NCBI GenBank assembly: GCA_030039165.1
Contig: JASHQM010000219.1
Span: 1 to 53,533, forward strand
DNA: 53,533 nucleotides
Reading direction: 5' to 3'
Origin: Candidatus Sulfotelmatobacter sp.
GTDB taxonomy: Bacteria; Acidobacteriota; Terriglobia; Terriglobales; Acidobacteriaceae
A program made the position numbers and the translations under genes. Every line of letters starts with the position of its first letter. Position 1 is the first letter of the stretch. Under the pieces are notes generated by a model. That model was not told the DNA's origin. It made no database searches and saw nothing but the letters and a program-made list of their open reading frames with translations. Shown here piece by piece: positions 7,791 to 17,089 of the stretch.

Positions 7791-10469
7791 GTGGCTCAGA
7801 CGGAAACTGACGGACAAGAGGTATTGGAAACCCGCGAGTGGGTGGATTCGCTGGATTATGTCCTGTCGAAAGGCGGACCGACTCGAGCCGGACGCCTGTT
7901 GCAGCAGTTGGCATTGCACGCGCGGCGTGCGGCGGGCGTAAATCTCCCGTTTTCCGCGACGACTCCTTACCAGAACACGATTCCCTCTCCGCAACAGCCG
8001 CCGTTCCCCGGCAGTCAGGAGATGGAACGGCGCATCAAGAGCCTGGTGCGCTGGAATGCACTGGCGATGGTGGTCCGGGCCAACAAAATTCAGGAGGGCA
8101 TCGGCGGGCATATTTCGACTTACGCTTCGGCCGCGACTTTGTATGAAGTCGGCTTCAATCATTTTTTTCAAGCCCGCACGGAAAGCGGCGATCGCGACAT
8201 CGTTTATTTCCAGGGACACGCGGCGCCGGGAATGTATGCACGGGCATATCTGGAAGGGCGCATTCCGCGGGAGAAACTGGAGAATTTTCGTCGCGAGCTG
8301 AAACCGGGCGGGGGGTTGAGTTCCTATCCGCACCCATGGCTGATGCCGGAGTTCTGGGAGTTTCCTACGGTTTCGATGGGGCTGGGGCCGATTCAGGCGA
8401 TCTATCACGCCCGCTTCATCCGTTACCTGGAGAATCGCGGCCTCAAGCAATCGACTGGCGGCAAAGTTTGGGCGTTTCTCGGCGATGGCGAGATGGATGA
8501 ACCGGAGGCGCTGGGCTCGATCACTCTGGCCTCGCGGGAGAACCTCGACAACTTAATTTTCGTGGTCAACTGCAACCTGCAACGGCTGGATGGGCCAGTG
8601 CGCGGGAACGGAAAAATTATTCAGGAACTGGAAGCAATCTTCCGGGGCGCGGGATGGAATGTAATCAAGGTGATCTGGGGTTCCGACTGGGACAGCTTGA
8701 TCCGCAACGACCGCGACGGATTGCTGGTCCGCCGGCTCGGCGAAATCAGTGACGGGCAGTATCAGAAATATTTTGTCGAGAGCGGAGCATATTTCCGCCA
8801 AAACCTATTCGGCACCGATCCACGGCTGCTGAAGATGGTCGAACATCTTTCCGATGAACAACTGGCGCGCATGAGACTGGGCGGGCACGATCCGATTAAG
8901 GTTCATGCGGCGTATCGCGCGGCCGTCAATCACAAGGGGTCGCCAACGATCATTCTGGCGAAGACGATCAAGGGCTATGGGCTGGGTGAAGCGGGCGAAG
9001 GCAAAAACATTACTCATCAGCAAAAGAAGCTGAACGAAGAAGAATTGGAGTTGTTCCGCTCGCGGTTTGGCATCCCCATTCCCGATGATGAGTTGCACGA
9101 TGCGCCGTTCTACCGTCCGTCCGACGACAGTGCCGAAATCAAGTACATGCAGGCGCGGAGAAAGCAGCTTGGCGGATACATGCCGCAGCGCAAGGTTGTT
9201 GCCGAGCCTTTGAAGCTTGTTTCGGAATCGCATTTCGAAGAGTTTTACAAAGGCACGGAGGGCCGCGAAGCTTCGACCACCATGGTTTTTGTGCGGCTGT
9301 TGGGGAAATTGTTGCGCGATCCGGAGATTGGGAAATTGATCGTTCCCATCATTCCCGACGAGGCTCGCACGTTCGGCATGGAAGCGCTGTTCCGCCAGGT
9401 GGGAATTTATTCGAGCGTGGGGCAACTTTATGAACCCGTCGATATGGACACGCTTCTTTATTACAAGGAGGCGAAGAACGGGCAGATTCTGGAAGAAGGG
9501 ATTACCGAGGCGGGGTCGGTGTGTTCGTTTATTGCGGCGGGTACGGCCTACGCCAACCACGGCATCAATACCATTCCCTTCTTTATTTATTATTCGATGT
9601 TCGGGTTCCAGCGCATTGGCGACCTGATATGGGCGGCCGCCGACATGCGCACCCGCGGGTTCCTCATCGGTGGAACAGCCGGCCGCACCACCCTGGCCGG
9701 TGAGGGTTTGCAGCATCAGGATGGCCACAGTCACGTGCTGGCGTTGCCGGTGCCGAATTTGATGGCCTACGATCCCGCATTCGCGTACGAGATCGCCATC
9801 ATTATTCAGGATGGCATCAAGCGCATGTACGTGGATCAGGAGTCAATCTTTTATTACCTGACGGTCACGAACGAGCCGTTGCCCATGCCCGAGATGCCGC
9901 ATGGCGAGCGGGTTCGCGAAGGAATTCTGCGCGGGCTGTATCGCTTCAATACGTCAGATATGCCCGCCGCCAAACTGCGGATCCAATTGCTCGGCAGCGG
10001 GACCATTATGTACGAAGTGCTGAAGGCGCAGGCAATTCTGAAAGAGAAATACGGAGTTGGGGCCGATGTCTGGAGCGCGACCAGCTACAAGCAGCTTTAC
10101 CGCGATGCCAACGATTGCGAGCGCTGGAACATGCTGCATCCCGCTGCTTCGCCTCGTGTACCGTACATCACCGAGTGCCTAAAAGAAGCAGCGGGACCGT
10201 TCATTGCAGCATCGGATTACATGAAGGTCCTGCCGGAATCGGTGTCAAAGTGGGTGCCCGGGCAACTGGTGGCGCTCGGAACCGACGGGTTTGGGCGCAG
10301 CGAAAATCGAGCTGGGTTGCGTGACTTCTTCGAAGTCGATGCGAAACACATCGTACTGGCGGCACTGGGCGCGCTGGCTCGGGAAAACAAAATCGGCATG
10401 GATGTGGTAAAGCGGGCCGTGGGTGAACTAGGGATAAACAGCGAGAAACCAAATCCAGCCGTGAGCTAG
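7791..10469 (+). CDS. aceE: Pyruvate dehydrogenase E1 component, homodimeric type
   Basis: 892 residues, close to the usual length for homodimeric E1. The GTG start at 7791 has GGGGAG about nine bases upstream. E1 decarboxylates pyruvate using thiamine diphosphate and acetylates the lipoyl group of E2. The thiamine-binding segment starts at FLGDGEMDEPEALGS and continues to the NCNLQRLDGPVRGNG motif. Other family landmarks are the IKGYGLGEAGEGKNITHQQK loop and the GRTTLAGEGLQHQDGHSH segment near residues 625-645. It is first in an operon followed by E2 and E3 on the same strand, so the complex is encoded as a unit. All expected motifs are intact. Confidence 0.97.
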   Translation: MAQTETDGQEVLETREWVDSLDYVLSKGGPTRAGRLLQQLALHARRAAGVNLPFSATTPYQNTIPSPQQPPFPGSQEMERRIKSLVRWNALAMVVRANKIQEGIGGHISTYASAATLYEVGFNHFFQARTESGDRDIVYFQGHAAPGMYARAYLEGRIPREKLENFRRELKPGGGLSSYPHPWLMPEFWEFPTVSMGLGPIQAIYHARFIRYLENRGLKQSTGGKVWAFLGDGEMDEPEALGSITLASRENLDNLIFVVNCNLQRLDGPVRGNGKIIQELEAIFRGAGWNVIKVIWGSDWDSLIRNDRDGLLVRRLGEISDGQYQKYFVESGAYFRQNLFGTDPRLLKMVEHLSDEQLARMRLGGHDPIKVHAAYRAAVNHKGSPTIILAKTIKGYGLGEAGEGKNITHQQKKLNEEELELFRSRFGIPIPDDELHDAPFYRPSDDSAEIKYMQARRKQLGGYMPQRKVVAEPLKLVSESHFEEFYKGTEGREASTTMVFVRLLGKLLRDPEIGKLIVPIIPDEARTFGMEALFRQVGIYSSVGQLYEPVDMDTLLYYKEAKNGQILEEGITEAGSVCSFIAAGTAYANHGINTIPFFIYYSMFGFQRIGDLIWAAADMRTRGFLIGGTAGRTTLAGEGLQHQDGHSHVLALPVPNLMAYDPAFAYEIAIIIQDGIKRMYVDQESIFYYLTVTNEPLPMPEMPHGERVREGILRGLYRFNTSDMPAAKLRIQLLGSGTIMYEVLKAQAILKEKYGVGADVWSATSYKQLYRDANDCERWNMLHPAASPRVPYITECLKEAAGPFIAASDYMKVLPESVSKWVPGQLVALGTDGFGRSENRAGLRDFFEVDAKHIVLAALGALARENKIGMDVVKRAVGELGINSEKPNPAVS

Positions 10470-10557
10470 GGCTCAAGTTCGTATCGGGGCATGTCTTGGG
10501 CATGCCGTTAGACAATAAAAATCGAGGCGATTTCAGGCGTTGGGCTTCCACGAAGGA

Positions 10558-12375
10558 ATGAAAGCAGTGATCGAATTCACACTCCCGGCACTCGGGGAAA
10601 ACATTGAAGAGGGTGACCTTGTCCGCCTGATGATTGCGCCCGGCGCTACGGTGAATGAGGGCCAATCGGTCATGGAGCTGGAAACAGACAAGGCGGTCGT
10701 CGAGGTACCTTCGTCGGTCAGCGGGACCGTGAAAGAAGTTCTGGTTAAAGAAGGAGACAAGATCAAAGTCGGTCAGGTGATCTTCAGGGCCGACGGCAAT
10801 GGCACGGCCGCTGCGGCCGATGCACCGCAGAAGCGCGCGGCCACCGCGAGCGCTTCATCGGGTTCCGGTTCCGGTTCTCAGGCGACTTCCAGCACACAAC
10901 CAGCAGCCCCGGCCAAACCGCAGCCCGCAATTCCGCCGAGTGTGCAACAAGCGCCCGCACAGGGTGAGCCACGCTCGGCCGCGCAGCGGACGCGATCAAC
11001 CGATGCTGCAGCTCCAGCGGAATTCCGGCTGCAGGAACTTGGCGAAAATATTTCCGAAGGCGACCTGGTTCGGCTGATGATCGCGCCGGGCGCAAAAGTT
11101 TCCGAAGGCCAGCCGGTGATGGAACTGGAAACCGACAAAGCGGTCGTGGAGGTGCCTTCAACGGTCAGCGGCATCGTGCAAGAAGTCACAGTTAAGGAAG
11201 GCCAGAAGATCAAGGTAGGACAGGTGATTTTTACGCTGCAAGGTAGTGCTGCTGCGCAGGGAGAAACAACTCGTGCTCCGCGAGGACCAGTGGAGCATGT
11301 TTCAGGACAGCATGGAGCGCGGCTTGCATTTCAGGCCGCCATTCGCGCCGAGGGTAAAACCGAAGAACAGGCGCTGCCTCCGGACCAGCCGCGGGCACCG
11401 CAGCCGCCGGTTTTCTCAATGCCAGTTCAGTTAGGCAAAGTAGCGGGAACAGAGAACAGGCCGCCGGTGCCGGCAGCGCCGTCCACCAGGCGCCTGGCGC
11501 GCGAACTCGGTGTCGACATTTACGACGTAAAAGGCAACGGCCCCGGCGGACGCATCAGCGAAGACGATGTGAAGGCGCGCGCCAAGGTGCTGGTCAGCGC
11601 CGCTGCTACAGCCATCGCGGCTCCCGTGGCGGGACATTTCGTCGCGCCCAAGCTGCCCGATTTCACCAAATGGGGAAAGATCGAACGCGTTTCCATCCGC
11701 GGAGTTCGGCGAAAGACTGCCGAGCATCTGGCGGAGTCCTGGAACACGATTCCGCACGTCACGCAACATGACCGCGCCGATATAACTGATCTCGAGCAAT
11801 TACGCGCCCGGTTTGCTCCCAAAGCCGAACAGGCCGGAGGCAAGATGACGGTGACCGCGATCGCGTTGAAGGTCTGCGCATCGGCACTCAAAGTGTTCCC
11901 GCAATTCAACGCGACCATCGACATGGAGAACGAAGAGATTATTTATAAGCAGTACATCAATATTGGAGTCGCGGCCGACACGGATCGTGGATTGCTGGTG
12001 CCGGTGATTCGTGATGTGGACAAGAAGAATATCGTCGAGCTGGCGGTCGAATTGTCGCAGCTATCGCAGAAAGCACGCGAGAAAAAACTTACTCTCGCCG
12101 ATATGGAAGGCGGCACGTTTACCATCACGAATCTCGGCGGGATTGGCGGCACGGCATTTTCCCCGATTGTGAATCATCCTGAAGTGGCGATTCTCGGGCT
12201 TTCACGCTCGCGCATGGAGCCGGAATGGATCGGCGGCAAGTTCGAGCCGCGGCTGATTCTGCCTTTGTCGCTTTCGTATGACCATCGCTTGATCGATGGC
12301 GCTGATGCGGCGCGATTTCTGCGCTGGGTCGCTGAAGCGTTCGAGCAACCGTTCCTGCTGAGCGTGCAGGGTTAG
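10558..12375 (+). CDS. aceF: Pyruvate dehydrogenase E2, dihydrolipoamide acetyltransferase with two lipoyl domains
   Basis: About 605 residues. The start is uncertain. The ATG at 10558 is immediately preceded by AAGGA, which is too close for it, but the same AAGGA is nine bases from a GTG at 10567 that would give the typical MIEFTLPALGEN beginning. A TTG at 10540 is also in frame. Two lipoyl domains (about 4-78 and 160-235) each carry the ETDKAVVEVP lysine hairpin. They are very similar in protein and DNA, which indicates an internal duplication. Ala/Pro-rich linkers separate them from an E3-binding domain (STRRLARELGVDIYDVKGNG) and the catalytic domain, which ends with the active-site motif SYDHRLIDGAD. 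E2 transfers acetyl groups to CoA and forms the core of the complex. Confidence 0.95.
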   Translation: MKAVIEFTLPALGENIEEGDLVRLMIAPGATVNEGQSVMELETDKAVVEVPSSVSGTVKEVLVKEGDKIKVGQVIFRADGNGTAAAADAPQKRAATASASSGSGSGSQATSSTQPAAPAKPQPAIPPSVQQAPAQGEPRSAAQRTRSTDAAAPAEFRLQELGENISEGDLVRLMIAPGAKVSEGQPVMELETDKAVVEVPSTVSGIVQEVTVKEGQKIKVGQVIFTLQGSAAAQGETTRAPRGPVEHVSGQHGARLAFQAAIRAEGKTEEQALPPDQPRAPQPPVFSMPVQLGKVAGTENRPPVPAAPSTRRLARELGVDIYDVKGNGPGGRISEDDVKARAKVLVSAAATAIAAPVAGHFVAPKLPDFTKWGKIERVSIRGVRRKTAEHLAESWNTIPHVTQHDRADITDLEQLRARFAPKAEQAGGKMTVTAIALKVCASALKVFPQFNATIDMENEEIIYKQYINIGVAADTDRGLLVPVIRDVDKKNIVELAVELSQLSQKAREKKLTLADMEGGTFTITNLGGIGGTAFSPIVNHPEVAILGLSRSRMEPEWIGGKFEPRLILPLSLSYDHRLIDGADAARFLRWVAEAFEQPFLLSVQG

Positions 12376-12393
12376 TGAGATGAGATTTTTTCT

Positions 12394-12422
12394 TTGTCAT
12401 CCTGAGCGAAGCGAAGGATCTA
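12394..12422. repeat. Interspersed GTCATCCTGAGC...GAAGGATCT element, copy 2
   Basis: TTGTCATCCTGAGCGAAGCG followed by AAGGATCT, between aceF and lpdA. It contains an imperfect palindrome (ATCCT...AGGAT; GAGCGAAGC centre). A longer variant is at 4721-4762. It lies inside an operon, so a transcript through it would carry a small hairpin. Confidence 0.65.
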
Positions 12423-12465
12423 CGCGCTTAGCTGTGCAACCGGCATCCCCCTTCCTTATCGAAAA

Positions 12466-13893
12466 ATGACTGCCTCCCCGCTCCGCATTGCCGTCATCGG
12501 CGCCGGTCCCGGCGGTTATGCTGCCGCCTTCCTCGCGGCCGATCTCGGTATGCAGGTCACGCTGATCGACCCTGAGGTCAACCCCGGCGGGGTTTGTCTC
12601 TATCGCGGCTGCATTCCTTCCAAAGCACTGTTGCATGTCGCCAAACTCATTGAAGAATCGGAGCAGGCCAGGAACTGGGGGATCGATTTCGCTCGCCCGA
12701 AAATCGACCTCGCGCGGTTGCGCAGCTGGAAAGAGGGAGTAGTCAACAAGCTCACCGGTGGCTTGGGCGTTCTCTCAAAACAGCGCAAGGTTGAATACGT
12801 TCGCGGCATGGCAGCGTTCGAAAACTCGAACACCCTGCGCATCACCAAGACCGACAAATCAGAAGAGGCCCGCAGTTTTGACCGCATCATTATTGCCACT
12901 GGCTCGCGTCCCGCAATAATTCCGACTCTGAAGATCGATTCGCCACGGTTGATGGATTCTACTGGCGCACTGAATCTCGAAGACGTTCCCGGCAGCCTTC
13001 TGGTTGTCGGCGGCGGTTACATCGGCCTAGAACTTGGTTCCGTATACGCTGCATTGGGCACGCGGGTGACCGTCGTCGAAATGCTTTCCGGCCTGCTCCC
13101 CGGCGCAGACCGCGATCTTGTGCTGCCGCTGCACAAACGGCTGGAAAAAATGTTCGCGGCAATCCTGCTGAACACGACGGTGGCGTCGCTCAAAGAAGAA
13201 GCCGCAGGGATTCGTGCGCGCTTCGAGGGCTCCGCCATAAAAGAAGAGAACCGCGAGCAGGTTTTCGATCGCGTGTTGGTGTCCGTGGGACGCAAACCGA
13301 ACTCCGAAATTCCAGGGCTTGAGAACACGCAAGTTAGGGTTGGCGCGCGGGGATTCATCGAAGTCAATAAGCAATTGCAGACCGCCGACCCATCCATTTA
13401 CGCCATCGGCGATGTTGTGGGCGAACCCATGCTGGCACACAAGGCTTCGCATGAAGGGCGCACTGCCGTAGAGGCGATTGCGGGGCAAAAAGTCGCCTTT
13501 GAACCGAACGCAATTCCGGCCGTGGTATTCACCGACCCTGAAGTCGCGTGGGCCGGGCTGACCGAAACGCAGGCGGAAAAAGAAAATCGCGAAATCAAGG
13601 TTGCGAAGTTTCCCTGGGGCGCTTCGGGGCGAGCCGTTACGCTGGATCGTCCGGAAGGAATGACGAAGTTGATCATCGACCCGCAGAGTGAGCGCGTGCT
13701 GGGAGTGGGGATAGTGGGCGTGGGCGCGGGAGAGCTGATCGCCGAAGGAGTGCTGGCCATCGAAATGGCTGCTCTGGCCAGAGACGTCGCGATGACGATT
13801 CATCCGCACCCCACGCTTTCGGAGACGGTGATGGAATCCGCCGAGGTTTTCTTCGGAACAAGCACGCACGTGTATCGGCCGAAGCGGGGCTAG
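12466..13893 (+). CDS. lpdA: Dihydrolipoyl dehydrogenase (E3)
   Basis: 475 residues, the normal family length. A flavoprotein that reoxidises dihydrolipoamide on E2 and reduces NAD. An N-terminal FAD-binding glycine motif ([13 protein letters not shown]) is followed by the redox-active disulfide in [18 protein letters not shown] second dinucleotide-binding motif ([16 protein letters not shown]) binds NAD. The C-terminal interface domain contains the HPHPTLSE histidine-glutamate pair that completes the active site. It lies 90 bases after aceF with a repeat element between. The four-base spacing to the peroxiredoxin gene suggests co-transcription. Confidence 0.96.
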   Translation: MTASPLRIAVIGAGPGGYAAAFLAADLGMQVTLIDPEVNPGGVCLYRGCIPSKALLHVAKLIEESEQARNWGIDFARPKIDLARLRSWKEGVVNKLTGGLGVLSKQRKVEYVRGMAAFENSNTLRITKTDKSEEARSFDRIIIATGSRPAIIPTLKIDSPRLMDSTGALNLEDVPGSLLVVGGGYIGLELGSVYAALGTRVTVVEMLSGLLPGADRDLVLPLHKRLEKMFAAILLNTTVASLKEEAAGIRARFEGSAIKEENREQVFDRVLVSVGRKPNSEIPGLENTQVRVGARGFIEVNKQLQTADPSIYAIGDVVGEPMLAHKASHEGRTAVEAIAGQKVAFEPNAIPAVVFTDPEVAWAGLTETQAEKENREIKVAKFPWGASGRAVTLDRPEGMTKLIIDPQSERVLGVGIVGVGAGELIAEGVLAIEMAALARDVAMTIHPHPTLSETVMESAEVFFGTSTHVYRPKRG

Positions 13894-13896
13894 GCA

Positions 13897-14436
13897 ATGT
13901 TGCGGATCGTTCTATTCGCGATCGTGGTCATCGTTCTGCTGCTTTTGCTTCCCCGCCTGGTTTCGGGGTCGCGCACGATGCCCGCGGTTGGCAGCGTCGC
14001 TCCTGAATTTAAATTACCTTCGCAGGATGGTTCTTTAATCGCCTTGATCGACTATCGCGGCAGTTGGGTGGTTCTTTATTTTTATCCCAAGGATCAGACC
14101 CCTGGCTGCACACGCGAGGCACATAACTTTCAAGCCGATCAGGCGAAATACGCCGAGCGGCACGCGATCGTTCTGGGAGTTAGCGTCGACAGTGTGGACT
14201 CGCATAAGAAGTTCTGCGCGAAAGAAGGGCTGAACTTCAAGTTGCTTGCCGACCGCGACGGTCGCGTAAGCAAGGTCTACGGATCACTGACGAATCTGGG
14301 AGTAGTGAAATTCGCCCAGCGGCATACTTTCATCATTGATCCTGCGGGAAGGATTGCGAAGGTTTACACGAGCGTGGATCCCGAGCGCCACAGCGCAGAA
14401 GTGTTGGCGGGGCTGGATAGGCTGCGGAAGGAATGA
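13897..14436 (+). CDS. Membrane-anchored peroxiredoxin, PrxQ/BCP type
   Basis: 179 residues, about 25 longer than soluble BCP because of an N-terminal hydrophobic helix (residues 3-23) that should anchor it on the periplasmic face. The core (APEFKLPSQDG onward) carries the peroxidatic cysteine C71 in the motif DQTPGCTRE. The position five residues later, where E. coli BCP has its resolving cysteine, is histidine. A cysteine at C107 (HKKFCAKEG) is at the helix-3 position used by other PrxQ proteins. It should reduce peroxides with a thioredoxin-like partner. It starts four bases after lpdA, so it probably belongs to the pyruvate dehydrogenase transcript. Confidence 0.9.
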   Translation: MLRIVLFAIVVIVLLLLLPRLVSGSRTMPAVGSVAPEFKLPSQDGSLIALIDYRGSWVVLYFYPKDQTPGCTREAHNFQADQAKYAERHAIVLGVSVDSVDSHKKFCAKEGLNFKLLADRDGRVSKVYGSLTNLGVVKFAQRHTFIIDPAGRIAKVYTSVDPERHSAEVLAGLDRLRKE

Positions 14437-14493
14437 TCCGGGAACTCTTCGCGGAGTGGGCCTTCGGGGGCTTTCGCATCTTCGGAAGAGCAT

Positions 14494-15621
14494 CTACTTC
14501 CCTGAACCTTTTGCGTTGGCCGCCAAATACAGCTCGGCCACGTGCTCCGCGATGTCACCCGGTTCGGCCTGCTCCAGATTTGCCAGAACAACCACGGTCA
14601 GTTGATCATCCACGTAGCGGTCGATGGCGCTTTTGAATCCCTGCCACGCGCCGTCGTGGTAGATGACGCGATGTCCGTGACGCTGGCCAAGGAACCAACC
14701 AAAGCCGTAGCCGGCCTTGTTGGGCTGGCCGTTTTTCAGTTTCGCGGGAGTCCACATCAACTCGAAGCTTGCGCGCTTCAGCAGATTTTCCGTGTACAGC
14801 GCGGCATCCCACCTGGCGAGATCCAATACCGAGAAATAGAGGCTGCCGTCCGCTGTTGTATTGACCATGGGCGCGACCCATTCCTGATTTTTCAGTTCGC
14901 CCTTCACCAGCCGATAGCCAGCGGCGCGGTTGGGAATGATGTCGGCCTCGCTGATGATGCGCGTGGTCTGCATTCCGAGAGGATGAAAGATTCGCTGTTG
15001 CAGGAAGTCTCCGTAGAATTCGCCGGTGACGCGGTGAATCAGGATTCCCAGCGTCAGATATCCCAAATTGCTGTAATCCCATTTCGTGCCCGGGGGATAG
15101 GCAAGAGGAATGCCTTCCACTAATTTCAGAAGTTGAGGCTCCGTCCAATCTTTGCGGAAATTGAAATTCTTCGGATAGTCGCCGAAACCGGCGGTGTGGC
15201 TTAGCAGTTCGTGCACCGTGACCTGGTTCCAACTGGCGGGAGCATCGGGAAAATACTTCGTCAGCGGATCATCGAGGCCGATTTTATTTTCTTCGACCAG
15301 CATCATTACTGCGGTCGCAGTAAATTGCTTGCCGACCGAGCCTGACTGGAAAACAGTTTCCGGTTTCACCGGAACTTGCAGTTCGACGTTCGCGAAACCG
15401 AATCCTTCGGCCTGGACAATTTTGCCGCCGCGTGCGACCAGAAGCGCAGCGCCCGGAATGTGCTGGCGCGCCATCTCGCTGCGAAGGTATGCAGAAACGG
15501 TTGCGGAAACGGCAGAACGAGTCTGACTCTGCGCAAGACCTGTGACCAGAAAGCACGATGAAATTGTCACCAGGGCTGCAAGGCTCCTGTGGGTGGCAGA
15601 TCGATATCGTAGTTTTTTCAT
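14494..15621 (-). CDS. Serine hydrolase, class C beta-lactamase / D-aminopeptidase-like family
   Basis: 375 residues from the ATG giving [11 protein letters not shown], which yields a signal peptide cleaved near GLAQSQT. A much longer in-frame extension to 15900 runs through the ftsW promoter region and is unlikely. The nucleophile motif SxxK is in [13 protein letters not shown], the YxN motif in [10 protein letters not shown], and a third HxG motif in [11 protein letters not shown]. Members act on beta-lactams, cell-wall peptides or esters. The substrate cannot be read from the sequence. It converges with the peroxiredoxin gene and diverges from ftsW. Confidence 0.88.
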   Translation of the reverse strand: MKKLRYRSATHRSLAALVTISSCFLVTGLAQSQTRSAVSATVSAYLRSEMARQHIPGAALLVARGGKIVQAEGFGFANVELQVPVKPETVFQSGSVGKQFTATAVMMLVEENKIGLDDPLTKYFPDAPASWNQVTVHELLSHTAGFGDYPKNFNFRKDWTEPQLLKLVEGIPLAYPPGTKWDYSNLGYLTLGILIHRVTGEFYGDFLQQRIFHPLGMQTTRIISEADIIPNRAAGYRLVKGELKNQEWVAPMVNTTADGSLYFSVLDLARWDAALYTENLLKRASFELMWTPAKLKNGQPNKAGYGFGWFLGQRHGHRVIYHDGAWQGFKSAIDRYVDDQLTVVVLANLEQAEPGDIAEHVAELYLAANAKGSGK

Positions 15622-15826
15622 GGATGCAATCGCGGTTGCGGCATTAGTGTATGGTCGGTAGCACGCCGCATGCAATTGCTCGTTTGCAAACCTTCGACAG
15701 GCGCCTGCCGGCGCGTCCTCGATTGTCTGGAAGCGCACATTTCTTGATGCTGAACCAAGACCATCAACAATCACCCTTGAACAAACATCCGTCTTCCCTC
15801 CTGCTCCGTGGTGAAATGAAGTTCCC

Positions 15827-16930
15827 ATGGCGAAGCGGGTGAGTGTGGATGGCTGGCTTTTTACCGTGACCATGCTGCTGGTATTTGCAGGGCTGGTCAT
15901 GGTGTTTTCGGCATCGGCGGTGATGGCGCGCGAACGTTTCGGATCACCCTATGTCTTTCTATCAAGGCAGTTGCTGTGGGCGGCAGCGGGAATTGTGGCG
16001 CTGCTCACGGCGATGCGCGTGGATTATCGGCAGTACAAGCATCCGGGAGTCGTATTCTCGTTTCTGGGCGTCACCACGCTGTTGCTGATTTCGGTATTTT
16101 TTCTCGACCGCTCGCATCACACCCACCGCTGGATTCACGCTGGAGGGTTCTCCTTTCAGCCGTCAGAGCTGGCGAAGCCAGCGCTCATCCTCTTCCTCGC
16201 TTATTTCTTGGAGAGCCGCGCGAAAGCTGACTCGAATTTTGTGGACGACTGGCGCAATACGCTGGCCCCGGCGGCAGCGCCGGTGACGGTGGTGCTTGGG
16301 CTGATTGTCCTCCAGCCGGATCTGGGGACGGCCATTGCGTGCGCGGGTATCGCGGCCTGCATCTTTTATGTAGCTGGAACCCGAATGAGATATTTCGGCT
16401 ACGGGTTCGCCGCGGGGCTCGCTCCGTTGTACTTTCTGATTTTCCACGTGAGTTGGCGGCGCGACCGGATTTTGGCGTTTCTCAACCCTTACGCTGACCG
16501 GCAGAGAGCCGGGTTCCATATTATTCAGTCGCTGATTGCGGTGGCGACTGGAGGCATTACCGGAACCGGGCTTATGGAAGGCAAGCAAAAACTGTTTTAC
16601 CTGCCCGAGCCGCATACCGACTTTATTTTTGCCGTAACCGCGGAAGAATTGGGATTGGTCGGGGCGATGGCGGTCATCGCGCTGTTTGCCATTTTTCTGT
16701 GGCGCGGAATGCGCGTAGCCCAGCGGACGGAAGATGCCTTTGGACGCTATCTTGCCGTCGGCATCACAGGCATGGTGGTATTGCAGGCGTTTATCAACAT
16801 CAGCGTGGTGCTGGGGATGATGCCAACGAAGGGGATTCCGCTACCTCTGGTCTCGTACGGCGGGTCGTCGTTGTTTGTGACGCTGGCGTGCGTGGGCGTG
16901 CTGCTGAACATCACCAAGCAGGCGGAGTAG
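15827..16930 (+). CDS. ftsW: Cell division SEDS protein FtsW (septal peptidoglycan polymerase)
   Basis: 367 residues with about ten membrane helices. The SEDS family signature is intact: [13 protein letters not shown] after helix 1, the conserved [17 protein letters not shown], and the C-terminal segment [19 protein letters not shown]. FtsW polymerises lipid II at the septum with a class B penicillin-binding protein. It opens the division cluster in this window. The usual upstream partners (murD, mraY, murF, murE, ftsI) are absent, replaced by the divergent serine hydrolase. RodA is the alternative, but the position next to murG and murC favours FtsW. Confidence 0.94.
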   Translation: MAKRVSVDGWLFTVTMLLVFAGLVMVFSASAVMARERFGSPYVFLSRQLLWAAAGIVALLTAMRVDYRQYKHPGVVFSFLGVTTLLLISVFFLDRSHHTHRWIHAGGFSFQPSELAKPALILFLAYFLESRAKADSNFVDDWRNTLAPAAAPVTVVLGLIVLQPDLGTAIACAGIAACIFYVAGTRMRYFGYGFAAGLAPLYFLIFHVSWRRDRILAFLNPYADRQRAGFHIIQSLIAVATGGITGTGLMEGKQKLFYLPEPHTDFIFAVTAEELGLVGAMAVIALFAIFLWRGMRVAQRTEDAFGRYLAVGITGMVVLQAFINISVVLGMMPTKGIPLPLVSYGGSSLFVTLACVGVLLNITKQAE

Positions 16931-16936
16931 GAACCG

Positions 16937-16996
16937 TTGAGTGATTGAGTGATTGACTAATTCAGTGATTTGGCGATTGAGCGGCGGAGCGAGCGA
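16937..16996. repeat. Period-8 simple repeat array (GTGATTGA) between ftsW and murG
   Basis: About seven octamer units from 16941: GTGATTGA twice, then degraded units CTAATTCA, GTGATTTG, GCGATTGA, GCGGCGGA and GCGAGCGA. A related array lies between the small gene and murC (18527-18564). A sequence partly complementary to this array occurs at 17058-17079. Confidence 0.7.
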
Positions 16997-17057
16997 CTGA
17001 AGCAGCGTGCCCGATTTGCTGAACGACTCGATGCCCTGTCCACATACGCGCACCCAT

Positions 17058-17079
17058 GACTCAATCGGCCAATCAGTTA
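17058..17079. repeat. Inverted copy of the GATTGA repeat just upstream of murG
   Basis: GACTCAATCGGCCAATCAG is close to the reverse complement of the upstream segment CAGTGATTTGGCGATTGAG (16963-16981). The pair could form a long imperfect stem in the ftsW-murG transcript, ending about 11 bases before the murG start. Confidence 0.5.
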
Positions 17080-17089
17080 TAGTCACCTC

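Noticed and set aside
8805..9734. 309-codon frame antisense to aceE
   Set aside because: Lies entirely inside a well-supported aceE and has no domain-like sequence.
15622..15900. N-terminal extension of the serine hydrolase to 15900
   Set aside because: Overlaps the ftsW start and puts the signal peptide far from the N-terminus; the ATG at 15621 gives a normal exported protein.
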